Positions 1 to 9,950 of a DNA stretch of 64,000 bases are shown piece after piece. The first letter of the stretch is position 1. The number at the start of each line of letters is the position of its first letter. The stretch is from Vermamoeba vermiformis (Eukaryota; Tubulinea; Echinamoebida). The translations under genes and the position numbers were made by a program. Below the pieces are notes generated by a model. It did no database searches. It was not told the DNA's origin and saw only the letters and a list, made by a program, of their open reading frames with translations. Location: contig JBEWZL010000202.1 of the NCBI GenBank assembly GCA_045837725.1, forward strand, positions 124,001 to 188,000. The letters run 5' to 3'.

Positions 1-1607
1 CGTAGCAGTTAAAATCATTAAGAAAGTTCCAGGCAAAGATCTGTCCTTGTTACATAGAGAAATCCATATCATGCGCCAATTGGTGCATCCGGCGATAGTC
101 TCGTTGATAGACGTATTCGAAGACGAGGAACATATATATATGGTCATAGAACTGGTCACTGGTGGCATGTTGTTCGATCATATCGTTGCGAAAGGATCTT
201 ACAGCGAACAAGATGCGGCCAACATTGTGCGACAGATAGTCTTAGCAGTTAATTATATGCACGACAATGGTATTGCTCATAGAGACTTGAAGCCCGAGAA
301 CTTATTGTGCTCCGGAGACAACCCGAATATCATCAAAGTAACAGATTTCGGATTAGCGAAAAATTTTGGCGAAGCGACGATGGTGACTAAATGCGGCACT
401 CCAGATTATGTTTGTAAGTAATATAGCAATAGCATATGATAGAAAACCGCCTATTAAGTATCAAATATTTGAATTTAAAGAATCATCTGGATGACGGTCC
501 CATATTATAATTTATTTGTGGATAATAATCGCTTAAAAATTAATTTTTTATCATAATATAGCACCGGAAGTCCTTACCGGCACAAAAAGTGCCTATAGCC
601 CTGCAGTGGATGTTTGGAGCATTGGTGTAGTAACCTACATTTTGTAAGTCATAATCTCAATTCAAAATCAATTATAATATGATATATATCGTGCTATACA
701 TTAGATTAATCGATGCCGATAATAACAACAACCACCGACAATATAAAACCGAATTGTTTTTAATTTTTCCTTTTTTGGAAATCTCGTTACACATTGTCGG
801 AGCCCACGCGACCAAGATACTAACGTCTATTTGTTATATTAGGTTGTGCGGTAGTCCTCCTTTCTTCGCGCCTAACCGACCTCAGTTGTTTGAGCGGATC
901 AGAAGCATTGATTATTGTTTCCATTCACCTGGTAAGTCGTCGACCCTGGAGCTGTTACATCCATCCACAACAGCATCGCATTCTTTAAATCTCGTTTTAT
1001 TAAGCACGATAAGAATTGATCGCTTGTTGTGGTGGCAAGGTTATAAACTTCGTGTACAAATTTTTTTTAATCAGATCTAGCTTTTTATAGAGGAATTTAA
1101 TACTAATATTGTCGTTTTTATTATAGAGTGGGATATTATTTCCGTAGATGGTAAGTCTTGTTTGATAATAGGCGAACCAAGCTCGCATCTGGTTAGCCGA
1201 TCTAGATCCAGCTTAGTTCGTTAAAAATTGCTAGATTTTTAAGCTATTTTCGTTATTACGGCTCATTCATTATAAATTATGATAATAATATCGCTAAAGA
1301 ACGCTAGGTAGTCTCATGTACCGGCCAACGAATTGCTTCTTAAAATCCAATTAGATTTTATAAAATAGTTATTTTAATTAGTGTTAGATGGTATATATGC
1401 CTATACCTACTAATTATATTCTTATTAATAGCTAAGGACTTCATTCGCCGAATTTTGGTAGCAGATCCAACTCTGCGGCTGACGACGAAGCAGTGCTTAG
1501 AGCATCCTTGGCTGACGAACAATAACAACGCAGAGCGCACCATCCCACGCATCGATTCGGGCAAGATGAAGATGTACTTGGAAGACAGACGCGGCAACAC
1601 AGTGTAA
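1..1607 (+). CDS. CAMK/CHK2-type Ser/Thr protein kinase, 3' part
   Basis: Protein kinase whose 5' end lies before the window. Exons read as 1-413, 562-643, 843-931, 1127-1150 (only 24 bases) and 1432-1607, with frame kept across every junction. Visible are VAVKIIKK (ATP-binding lysine), the glutamate of helix C in LHREIHIM, HRDLKPENLL (catalytic loop) and DFGLAK (Mg loop). The APE motif reads SPE (DYVSPEVL). DVWSIGVVTYIL follows, and a short tail ends soon after the last kinase helix (HPWL). The HRDLKPEN loop, the GMLFDHI hinge region and the insert-free C-lobe are typical of the CAMK group, such as CHK2 or the FHA kinases of Dictyostelium. No FHA or calmodulin-binding region is visible, because the N-terminus is missing and the tail is short. 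The group is secure; the subfamily is not. Confidence 0.9.
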
Positions 1608-1891
1608 TATATAACCTCAATTATATCGAAGCAACTGAAGGGTTGTTTTTGTGCAGTGTTAATTCTTATTTAAATAATCTATTATTACCCTCATAATTTC
1701 ATATTTTGAGTATTTGTCTTTTCCAAATTCCTTTACTTGATCCGAAACCTTTTAATTTTAATAGCAATATCGTTTAAATTGCGATAATTAATTTATGTCT
1801 ATTATGGCGAGTCTATTAGGAGTAACGGCGTTTTTATCAAAGCTAATGTACAAAAGATTTGTAACGGGGTAACCTCGATCCCGTAATCTGC

Positions 1892-2782
1892 TCAATTATG
1901 TCGATCTTGTCGCCTTGATTTGCTCCAGTCTTTCTCGTTTTGTTTTCTCAGTCGCTTTTTCTCCTTGTTAAGCTCTACTTCTCGTTCTTTTTCTTCAGCG
2001 AACTTGGCCTTTATGATCGGCTCTTGTTGTTCTTTAGCCTCTTGTTCTAAACATTATAATCGCATAAGTATGAATTTAATATATATTATATTATGTTATA
2101 AGCATTTTATTACCTCTATTAGCTTTTGTAATGAAGTGGTTGCGAGCTGCTTCCGGATCGTCGTTGGCAAGCTGAGGCGAAATTTCAAGCTCGTCATTAC
2201 CGCTCAAATTAATCTTCGATTGATGGTAGGTGCGATTGTAGAACATCCAACCATTGCGATAGGGGAACTCTTTTTGGTATGTAAACATGCTTTGGAAGGT
2301 TGACGGCAATGTCTTGAGCCTATTGCATGATGCATCGCATGACTCTAAATGTTGCAGTTCTCCTATAGCTGCAGGCAGTGTTTCTAAGTGGTTGTGGCTC
2401 ACGTCGATTTCTTTCAAATCTGGATTGTCTAAAAGCAAGAAAAAAATTAGATAAATTCGCGTTGAGTTGTATTTTCATATGTAACCTCAAAATTAATAAT
2501 ACCGAACATAAGAAATTTATTAAGATAAAGACCTTAACGATAAAAAAATAACGGCAATTTCCATTTCAATAAATTTGAATCAATTTAATTTGCAATGAGC
2601 TACTTACTCGTAATTAACTTATTAGGGATTTCTTTGATTTGATTATTGCTCAAAATTAATTTTTCTAAGTGATGCACGTTGACGACTTCTTCAGGCACTT
2701 CATCCAAATTTTGGTGGCTGAGATCGAGTCGCTTTGTCCTCTTGCTATCTTTAATAAGCAATTTTAGCGCGTCTGAATTCAT
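1892..2782 (-). CDS. Small leucine-rich repeat protein with charged C-terminal helix
   Basis: Three exons (2782-2608, 2428-2114, 2046-1892) give about 215 residues starting MNSDALKLLIKDSK. Short typical LRRs follow (RLDLSHQNLDEVPEEV, KLILSNNQIKEIP, EIDVSHNHLETLPAAI), then a degenerate C-terminal repeat with NDELEISPQ. The last exon is a Lys/Glu-rich segment (KEKEREVELNKEKKRL) likely to form a coiled coil. LRRs of this kind bind other proteins; no enzymatic domain is present. It faces the preceding kinase tail to tail. The architecture is clear; I cannot name an orthologue. Confidence 0.85.
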
Positions 2783-2964
2783 GGTCTGTGTGTTGTTCTC
2801 GTAGGTTTGGTTGAAAAATGAATTTTTGCTTGCAAGTTATTTTTAAGCATCCAACTCGCGAATAACACAAGAATTCCAGTTTATTCTTGTTTATTTCTAA
2901 TATATGTAAATTCGTAGAATTATGAAGCAGATGATAAGTGACAGCTAGCAGCTCGAGACGGAGA

Positions 2965-3614
2965 ATGGAAAATTCTGAAAAACCTGCAGAAAAGAAGTTT
3001 GAATGCTTTCATGCAGATTGCAAAAAAAGGTAAAATTATATTAATATCATATCCGTATAGTAATGGCAGTATCAAATACTTCCACGCACTCCTAGCGTAA
3101 AACAATTTTCTGATCAATAATTATTCTAGTTTTCCGACCTACATGCAGCTAGTAACGCATTTAAGCCGTCATCGAGGTTCTAAATTATTTAAATGCGATA
3201 TTTGCAACAAAAAATTCTCCTCTCAGAGGAATCTGCAATTGCACGAGCTCGATCACACCGGTACGCCGTCAAGAATTAACCTTTATCTATAATACTTAAC
3301 TCTTACTTATTCGCTTATTAGGTGAACCACTTCCTTATAAGTGTTTCGTTCCAAGTTGCGGCAGATCTTTTAAAACAGTCGAGACATTTCAGTACCACAC
3401 CAGATCTGCGCACACAAGTAAGACTCTTACTAAGCCAGCCCCTAAACGACATTAATATTAATTATTTTTAACAGAAGTGTCTCCATTTGTGTGCTCGCAA
3501 TGTGGAAGATCCTTGAGTACCAAACAAAAGCTGCAGAAACACGTCGGCGGTACTTCGTGCGTCAAGAATAAGAGTGTGAATGAATTCCACAAAGCCATCT
3601 CAGAATTAAATTAG
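2965..3614 (+). CDS. Four-finger C2H2 zinc-finger protein
   Basis: Exons 2965-3029, 3130-3260, 3322-3417 and 3475-3614 join in frame to about 143 residues. Finger 1 is split by an intron (FECFHADCKK / SFPTYMQLVTHLSRH). Finger 2 is FKCDICNKKFSSQRNLQLHELDH. Finger 3 has the long C-x4-C spacing seen in TFIIIA-like fingers (YKCFVPSCGRSF ... HTRSAH). Finger 4 (FVCSQCGRSLSTKQKLQKH) ends in a single His followed by GGTSC. The protein probably binds nucleic acid in the nucleus. The start is the first ATG in frame after the divergent promoter shared with the LRR gene. The TFIIIA resemblance is a hint only. Confidence 0.85.
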
Positions 3615-3770
3615 CTATTCTCATGGTATGGTTCATTCATCTATTCTCTAGAATACCCGATTATCAATTCTGAAAGAATTAACCAGGTTTTTCCGCTTGA
3701 CACCTATTTAAGCGAGTCGTCGTGACTTTTTGCCTTCAATTTCTTGAAACGACGAGACAACAACAACACA

Positions 3771-4955
3771 ATGGCCGCCCATGCTACTATACGCTACCTT
3801 GATCGCGAGCTTCAGGTCGATCCGGGCGTAGCGATAGAAGAGAAAAGTTTGCGCGAATATTTCGGCCTGGATGCGGTCAATGAAAAGAACGAGTTCAAGT
3901 ATCCTATTTGGCTATATGACAACGGCGTATTAGTGCCTAACTGGAAAGTTAATGGAGTGCCCGCAGCACCACGATTTGGTGGCACCAATTTTTATCAATT
4001 AATTGCCCGAGTCCCGACAGCTGTCAATGTCAGTCACACATTCACCGGCACCAACAACAACAATATTATTCTTCATAATAATAACAACGCAAATGACGAC
4101 GATAACGATTATCGCGATGATGCTGATGGAGCAGTGGTCGAGAATGAGGCCGATGATGGAGGAGATGTTGAGAATGCAGCAGCTGTGAATAATAACAACC
4201 CAAAGCACCTCCTTCAAGCTGCCAAGCTCAAGCTGTCTGTGAGCACATTAGGCGCAGACACGCAGTTGGTCGTCGAAGCAAACTGCACTTCGTCAGTGCT
4301 CAACAAGAGACTTTTTCAGAAGTCCGTCACGTTCGGGATGGAACTCAATTCCCGCCCACGCGACAGAGTTCAAGGCGTTGCTAAGTGGAGCCCGCAACCC
4401 GAAGCGAAGACAATTACAGCTAGAAATGAGCAAGGTTGGAAGGTTGGTCTATCCGCAACTGGCGGTGCAACACCAACTGGTGGAATTACAGCGGAATATT
4501 CAAACACCAATCAACTCGATGACAGTCAGAGGAACTATTGGTCCACGCTAGTCTTGCTCCCTTCAGATGATAGAGACGCGAAAATTCGATGGACAATGTT
4601 GCACGATCACCACCTCTTTAACAAAGACTTCAAAGCTCTGAAGAACCCTGTCGTCGATCACTTTGATGATTTGTCGGTGTCCAGTATCACCAAAGATTTC
4701 AGCGCACAGTTCTCATTCAGGCCCGAGAACGAGGGTCGAGCCGCGGACTTTGTTCTGGTTATGGAGCACTCTGCTCAGTTAGCAAAGAAGGCAAAGAAAG
4801 GGTCGCTACACCACACGGAGCTACCTCCGGCCACTCATATTTGGAAAGTTCGCTTGAGAATTACGAAGCGACCACTGGGAGAATGGACGATCGAAGTGCG
4901 CCCCGCTCGAGTGCAACAACAGCGTTTCATGTATGCCCAAAATCGATTACAATAA
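3771..4955 (+). CDS. Unrecognised protein with Asn-rich acidic linker
   Basis: Single-exon gene of 394 residues (MAAHATIRYLDRELQVDPG). I do not recognise the family. Residues about 1-90 form a compact N-terminal region. About 95-145 is a low-complexity stretch of Asn, Asp and Glu runs (NNNNIILHNNNN, then acidic). The remaining 250 residues look like a beta-rich folded domain with regular alternating hydrophobics and several Trp (VAKWSPQPE, NYWSTLVLLP, IRWTMLHDHH). There is no signal peptide or membrane segment. Upstream codons are open but the first ATG is at 3771, just after an AAC-rich leader. Poly-Asn runs are common in amoebozoan proteins. Confidence 0.8.
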   Translation: MAAHATIRYLDRELQVDPGVAIEEKSLREYFGLDAVNEKNEFKYPIWLYDNGVLVPNWKVNGVPAAPRFGGTNFYQLIARVPTAVNVSHTFTGTNNNNIILHNNNNANDDDNDYRDDADGAVVENEADDGGDVENAAAVNNNNPKHLLQAAKLKLSVSTLGADTQLVVEANCTSSVLNKRLFQKSVTFGMELNSRPRDRVQGVAKWSPQPEAKTITARNEQGWKVGLSATGGATPTGGITAEYSNTNQLDDSQRNYWSTLVLLPSDDRDAKIRWTMLHDHHLFNKDFKALKNPVVDHFDDLSVSSITKDFSAQFSFRPENEGRAADFVLVMEHSAQLAKKAKKGSLHHTELPPATHIWKVRLRITKRPLGEWTIEVRPARVQQQRFMYAQNRLQ

Positions 4956-5043
4956 ACGTTAGAAGACTACTACTGTTGGACTATACTTATAAATGAATCC
5001 TATGGTACTCTTAACGAACAATCAATGTTCTTTATCTTTCCCT

Positions 5044-5057
5044 TTGACACGTGTCAA
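5044..5057. promoter_or_regulatory. 14-bp palindrome TTGACACGTGTCAA upstream of membrane protein gene
   Basis: A perfect 14-base inverted repeat with an E-box/bZIP-type core (CACGTG) lies about 70 bases before the start codon at 5127. Related copies occur at 46370-46381, 50233-50244, 55296-55309 and 60187-60200. A transcription-factor site is inference. Confidence 0.4.
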
Positions 5058-5126
5058 CACGAAATGTCAATGTTGATCCAACCTGGTTTTTATCCCCGTG
5101 ATCCGATTGCGCACCACAGTCCAAGC

Positions 5127-6789
5127 ATGTTTAAATTATTGCTAACGTTCGTGCTTGTTGTTTTGGCAATTAGCAATGTCTCTGCTGCCGAGATCAGATT
5201 CAACGAAGCTTTATTAAATCAAACTGATTGCAGCTTAAATACTTGCTCATTCGAATGGAACGATAAAAAGTCGTGGATTGGCGGTATTGTGCCAGGTAAA
5301 TGAATATAACGATAATAGAAAATTATGAGGAATATTTTTAATTTTTATTGCAAAAACGCTAAAAATATCTAGGCATTATTTAACCTTTAGTTTATAAATA
5401 GGACGTAAAGACGACGTGTATATTAGCGATTCTCCTTATCAAATTGAAATTCACTGCCCTTATTTCTGCGAGGCTAGATCGATCTCGGGAAACAACCTCT
5501 TGATCAACATGACTAAGATGAGTGCCCTCGTTAATGTTACTACTATCAATGTCAATACTCTTTCATTGGCCAATGGTGTTTTGCATTCGTCAAGTACGTC
5601 TAGATCCTTCGATCAGATCTTTTTGACTTACAATTTCGTACTTATTAACCCTTTGTATATAATAGGCATTATCAGTAATGGTACTGTCGAGTTAGACGGA
5701 GTTGTTACTGTCGGCGAATCAGCACTGTCAGTCACTGCAGACGAGTTCAGATTGACCGATTCTGACGTGGATCTCGTTGCTTTGAATGCCAACACTATAT
5801 ACGCCTATTCATCACGTATTACAATCGATCAGAACCTCGTTGTGGCCTCCCAATGGACTGTAGAAAACAGCACCATGATGATTTATGGCACGTGTCAATG
5901 CCCTACCAACGACGCTGGAGTCGACGAAAACTTGATTCGATTCTCGGAAATTCACATTAGAACGTCGTGCAGCTTCTGTTTGAACGATGACATTGTGATC
6001 AAGGACTCTTTTTGGTTGATTGAAAGTACCTCTGCTGCCAACGAGACCTACGAGCTGACACGCACCGAGTACGAGTTCCAACAGTCCACCGTTGCAGTGC
6101 CCACCAACGTCAAGCTCATTGTCAACGAGACAGTCACTTTGCACGCGTCATTGACCTCTACTCACGTGATTCACATCGCTGACTTTGGTACTCTTCAAGG
6201 CAGCGGCACCATCCACGCAAGCGTGACCGCCGAGAAGTCCTCGTTCCTTGCCACTAGCCACGGAGACCTCCATATTGAAGGCTTAGTCACGTTGAACGAA
6301 GGCAGTACTTTGCAGATTGAGAACGGTACTTTCTACGTCACGACACTTCAAATTTTTAACAACACAAAGTTGTCCATTGAAGAGGGCTCAACGAGCACTG
6401 AATTGGTCGTTGCGACTGATCTTATTGCTGGCAGCTTCAGTGAGCTTGATTTCTATGACCCGTCCATTCAGCTCGTGTACAACTACACGCACATTTACAT
6501 CGAACAACTCGGTGAAAACTCGCCTCAAACCTCTGCGGAACCAAGTGCCGATGCTCCTCAAGCGCAAGGGCCCCACGTACAACAACAAAGTCCCGTGTCA
6601 AGTGTCAATGCGCCGAGTGGCACTGAAGAGAGCACTGACGGCAAGCTCGTTGCGATTGTAATTTTGAGCATTTTGTTGGGCATGATGACTATTGCTGTAG
6701 CCGTGCTCGTGTTCAAGATGAGACAGATGCAAGCTGGTTACTTGCCTCTGAGCTCCAAGATCTTGCCTTTCAGCGATGACGACATGTAA
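5127..6789 (+). CDS. Type I membrane protein, beta-rich ectodomain
   Basis: The start at 5127 is chosen because it opens a clear signal peptide (MFKLLLTFVLVVLAISNVSA); an upstream in-frame ATG at 5025 would bury it. Exon 1 is 5127-5295 and exon 2 starts at 5402. A further likely intron at 5594-5665 has good splice sites, is a multiple of three and lacks stops. The ectodomain of about 430 residues is rich in Thr, Ser, Val and N-glycosylation sites and has repeating beta-strand patterns, as in parallel beta-helix or adhesin-like surface proteins. The opening CSFEWNDKKSWIGG resembles the W..G..P motif heading many secreted amoebal repeats. A Pro/Gln/Ser linker leads to one membrane helix (LVAIVILSILLGMMTIAVAV) and a cytosolic tail of about 27 residues. 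Adhesion or sensing is inference. Confidence 0.8.
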
Positions 6790-7060
6790 TAAAATAACTG
6801 CTTTTACTTTCAGTACCGATAGACTCCTATCCTATAGATCTTGAACAGAAATTATTGTTAAAACATTTTAAGGAACCAAAACGGAAAATACCTACAAATA
6901 GGAAAAAAACAATTCTTGAGAACTTTCGCAAATTCATACGGGCACATGTGAGTCCAAAAAAATATCACAAGTATCATATTAAAAATAAAAAAATCACGTT
7001 GAGTTTAGTGCTACAACACAAAAGCCGATCTTGTAGCATTTTTCATTGTAGCTCTTCGCA

Positions 7061-8057
7061 ATGAACCACAAATACTTGTTTTGCCTCGTAGTGCTTTCGC
7101 TGGCATTTTGCGCGGAGCTCAGAAAAGGTAAAATAAATCAATATAAACAGCGAAAGGCGTACGTTTTTTTTTTTATCTTTAATGCCAATTTTATTCCTAT
7201 TACTCTTTAAAATACAACGTTAATTTCTTCTTCTGTTTGTACAGAGTGTCGTCAGAAATTTTAAAATAGCTATATCGCCTATTTCTTTTCCACGACTCTG
7301 CAGCGTACGTTGTTTCGACTTTGTCAATTAATTAATTCCAAAGCGATCTGGTTGCTAATCTTCATATTAATTAATTAGGAAGCCTCCCTGACGGCTACTA
7401 TGACATTGAATTTCTTGGTCATTCGGATTGTGCCACTGAGCCTTCAAAATTCAGATACAAACCTTTGGATGTGTGCATGCTCGATGTGAACGAGCCTGAA
7501 TATTACCAAAGCACTACATGCACCAACGCAGGTTACAAGACTCAAACTTATTGCCTGAAAGATTGCACTCAATGCAGCGACACTGAATCTGGTCCGATCG
7601 GCTGCATTGCCGGTGGAAGTCCAGCAATCTACTCTATTCTTCGCACTTGCGGTCCTGCTCCCGATGTGTTATACGGACGAACTTGGTTGCTCGAGTACAA
7701 GTCAGCGGAGGGCAATTGCTCCTCTTCAGTGCTCAAATCTGGCACGATCGCCAGTACTTGCTACCCGTCAAAATTTAACGAGGCAGTTAAAGTCGAATGC
7801 ACTGCGTAAGTATCTCACGTAAGTACCTAATTAAGCATTCTAACTGTATTTCTCATTGTTTAGCACCACCCGAACTGAGATCACATACACGAACTGCGAT
7901 CTGTTCACTTGTGACAATTGCTCCGGCAAATCTCAAACCACTCATAAAGACGTCGGCGTGTGTCGTGATTCTAAGGTAAAGAAGCAACTTAAATATTAAC
8001 GACCGGCATCGCTAATCCTTGTTTTCTATTTAGACCTTTGAATGCGTTACTATTTGA
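7061..8057 (+). CDS. Small secreted cysteine-rich protein
   Basis: Four exons (7061-7127, 7379-7805, 7864-7975, 8034-8057) join in frame to about 210 residues. A signal peptide (MNHKYLFCLVVLSLAFCAEL) leads into a Cys-rich domain with about twenty cysteines (CLKDCTQCSD, CDLFTCDNCSGK), so a disulfide-bonded extracellular protein is expected. Similar short Cys-rich secreted proteins occur in amoebozoans and other protists. I cannot name this one. There is no membrane anchor. Confidence 0.8.
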
Positions 8058-8127
8058 GCTCCTGTTCCGCTGCCTGGTAGATTAGATAACGTTTTAATAC
8101 TAAATAAATAAGCCCGCCACCAAAATA

Positions 8128-8284
8128 TTAAAGGCGCATAATCTGTGAGCTTTTAAAATTCAATATTTATAAAATAAAATGTTAAAGGCGCATAATCTGT
8201 GAGCTTTTAAAATTCAATATTTATAAAATATTAAAGGCGCATAATCTGTGAGCTTTTAAAATTCAATATTTAAAAAATAAAATG
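8128..8284. repeat. Three-copy tandem repeat, about 50-bp unit
   Basis: Near-identical units begin at 8128, 8182 and 8231 (spacings 54 and 49). Each starts TTAAAGGCGCATAATCTGTG and ends in an A/T-rich stretch. They lie between the 3' ends of two convergent genes. Confidence 0.9.
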
Positions 8285-8301
8285 TTACAACTGGCGCCTC
8301 G

Positions 8302-9655
8302 TTAAAAGAAGGTCATAGGAAATCCAAAGAACCCTCCTCCTTCACCGTCTGAATCCTCATCGCTGTTGTGCGAAGGAGGCTCAGTGCAGTTACTATTCGC
8401 GTCATCGTTGTCAACTTCGTCCTCGGCATCTGACACCTCGTCTTGGTTCATTTTCATCTTCTTATCACGAAAGGCCATTCGCAAGACCCAATCGCAAAAC
8501 TCTGATTCGCCGTGCGTGTCACATCCAGCAGCAGATCCGATAACTTTGAGCATTTTCAAAGAGCTGATTTTTCCTACCGTTCCAAATAAGGCATCTTCGT
8601 AATTTTTCAAGCAAATGGCTGATGGAATTGTTCGGTCAAATTTTCTTTTGCGGTCGTTGTGACTTTTGTCGAACAATTTCGTGCCCGTGCGCCTCAACTC
8701 CAGCTGCGGTTTGCCGAGCATGACAGGCGTTCTGACGGCTCCGTAAAGTGACACAAAGTACTCTATGAACGACATGCGGGGTCTGCAATGATAGTCGTAT
8801 TTGAATTGGACTGAGGAGCCGTTGCCTATGGGTGAATACAAGCGCATTTCTGTCGCAACTGTACGCGGATCGTCTTCGTCCTCCCAGTTCACATAATCAT
8901 TAATAACGTAAAGCCCGAATTACGATTAATAGATGCCTTTGGTATATTTATGTGAGCTATACTAACCATTTTCAAGGGTGTTCAGTAGAGTCTCCAAGTT
9001 GTCGAGGTGCTTGATCCCTTTAACGACTTTACGGAGATCTGCTCGAGATTGCTTACGAACCTTAGCAGAGCAATCAGTGCAATCCTCGTCATCGTCATCG
9101 CTGTCAGCTTCGGCCTTGGTCGCTGTAATCAAAAGATCAGATCAAGAATTCTCGGAAAAAAAGGGCGCGTACTTGATTTTACATCCAAAGCTATTCTTTC
9201 GTTGTAATAAGCCTCCCATTGAGTTTCTGATATCAGTGTCGTACGGGGCGAGCAAATTCCATTTTTTAATGCATTTCTGAGCCCAAACGCCCGTTGGCTG
9301 TTCGTCGCTCATCTTGGCAAGTCGAGCCTTTTTTGCTTCTGGAGAAATATAAAGATGAAATCGTAGTTAAAATAATTATTTTAGAATTAATTACCTCTTT
9401 CTTCTTCAGCAGAAGCTCTTTTTCTCTTTTTAGGAGGGATGGGTCTTCAGGATTCAGGTCGTGTTGCATTAGACGAGTCAATAATTGCATCTTATTACCG
9501 CCGCATAAAAGGCCACGTTGCTTGCAAAGCTCTTTTAATTCGTTGACATTCAGCTCGTTGATCTTCATCGTCGATCGCTGCTCTTTATCGTTGAACTTGT
9601 CGAGTACTTCTTGGCGGATAATTTTCTGCTTTGGTTTAGGCTTATAATTATTCAT
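8302..9655 (-). CDS. SAP-domain nuclear protein with acidic tail
   Basis: The N-terminal exon (9655 to about 9395) encodes a complete SAP DNA-binding motif at residues 33-67 (LNVNELKELCKQRGLL, then G-x-K-x-x-L-x-x-RL) and a Lys-rich helix. A middle exon (to about 9186) carries SDEQPTGVWAQKCIKKWN. The next exon (about 9126-8966) has an acidic run and CTDCSAKVRKQ. The last exon holds a conserved-looking alpha/beta region and an Asp/Glu-rich C-terminus ending GGGFFGFPMTFF. SAP domains bind scaffold/matrix DNA, so a chromatin or RNA-processing role is likely; the rest is unrecognised. The first intron acceptor and the last intron (near 8880-8970) are uncertain: the obvious CAG acceptor for intron 1 does not keep frame, whereas an AAG three codons on does. 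Confidence 0.7.
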
Positions 9656-9950
9656 CGCAAATTGCTAAAAGAACTCATTAGCAAGGTCGATCGAGATTCA
9701 ATTTCGCAAATCCGCCTTACAAGCAAAGCCATGGTAGGAAAACTGCCAGCGAACATTTTTCAAATAATACAAAGAGTTGTTGTAACGATTTGAGATTTGC
9801 AAGTTAAAAAACTAAGGCCAAAAAGTTCTGGGAAAGAATAAAGTCACGTGCTCGATATCATGCATACTTTTCATAAATTGTCGGTATTTATTTACAAGGC
9901 GAATTTATATAGATACAAAATGTCGAGAAACTCAACAACGCAGATCAGGT

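Noticed and set aside
3744-3770. Upstream extension MKRRDNNN of the protein at 3771
   Set aside because: It would start at TTG. The first ATG is at 3771, and nuclear genes of this kind use ATG.
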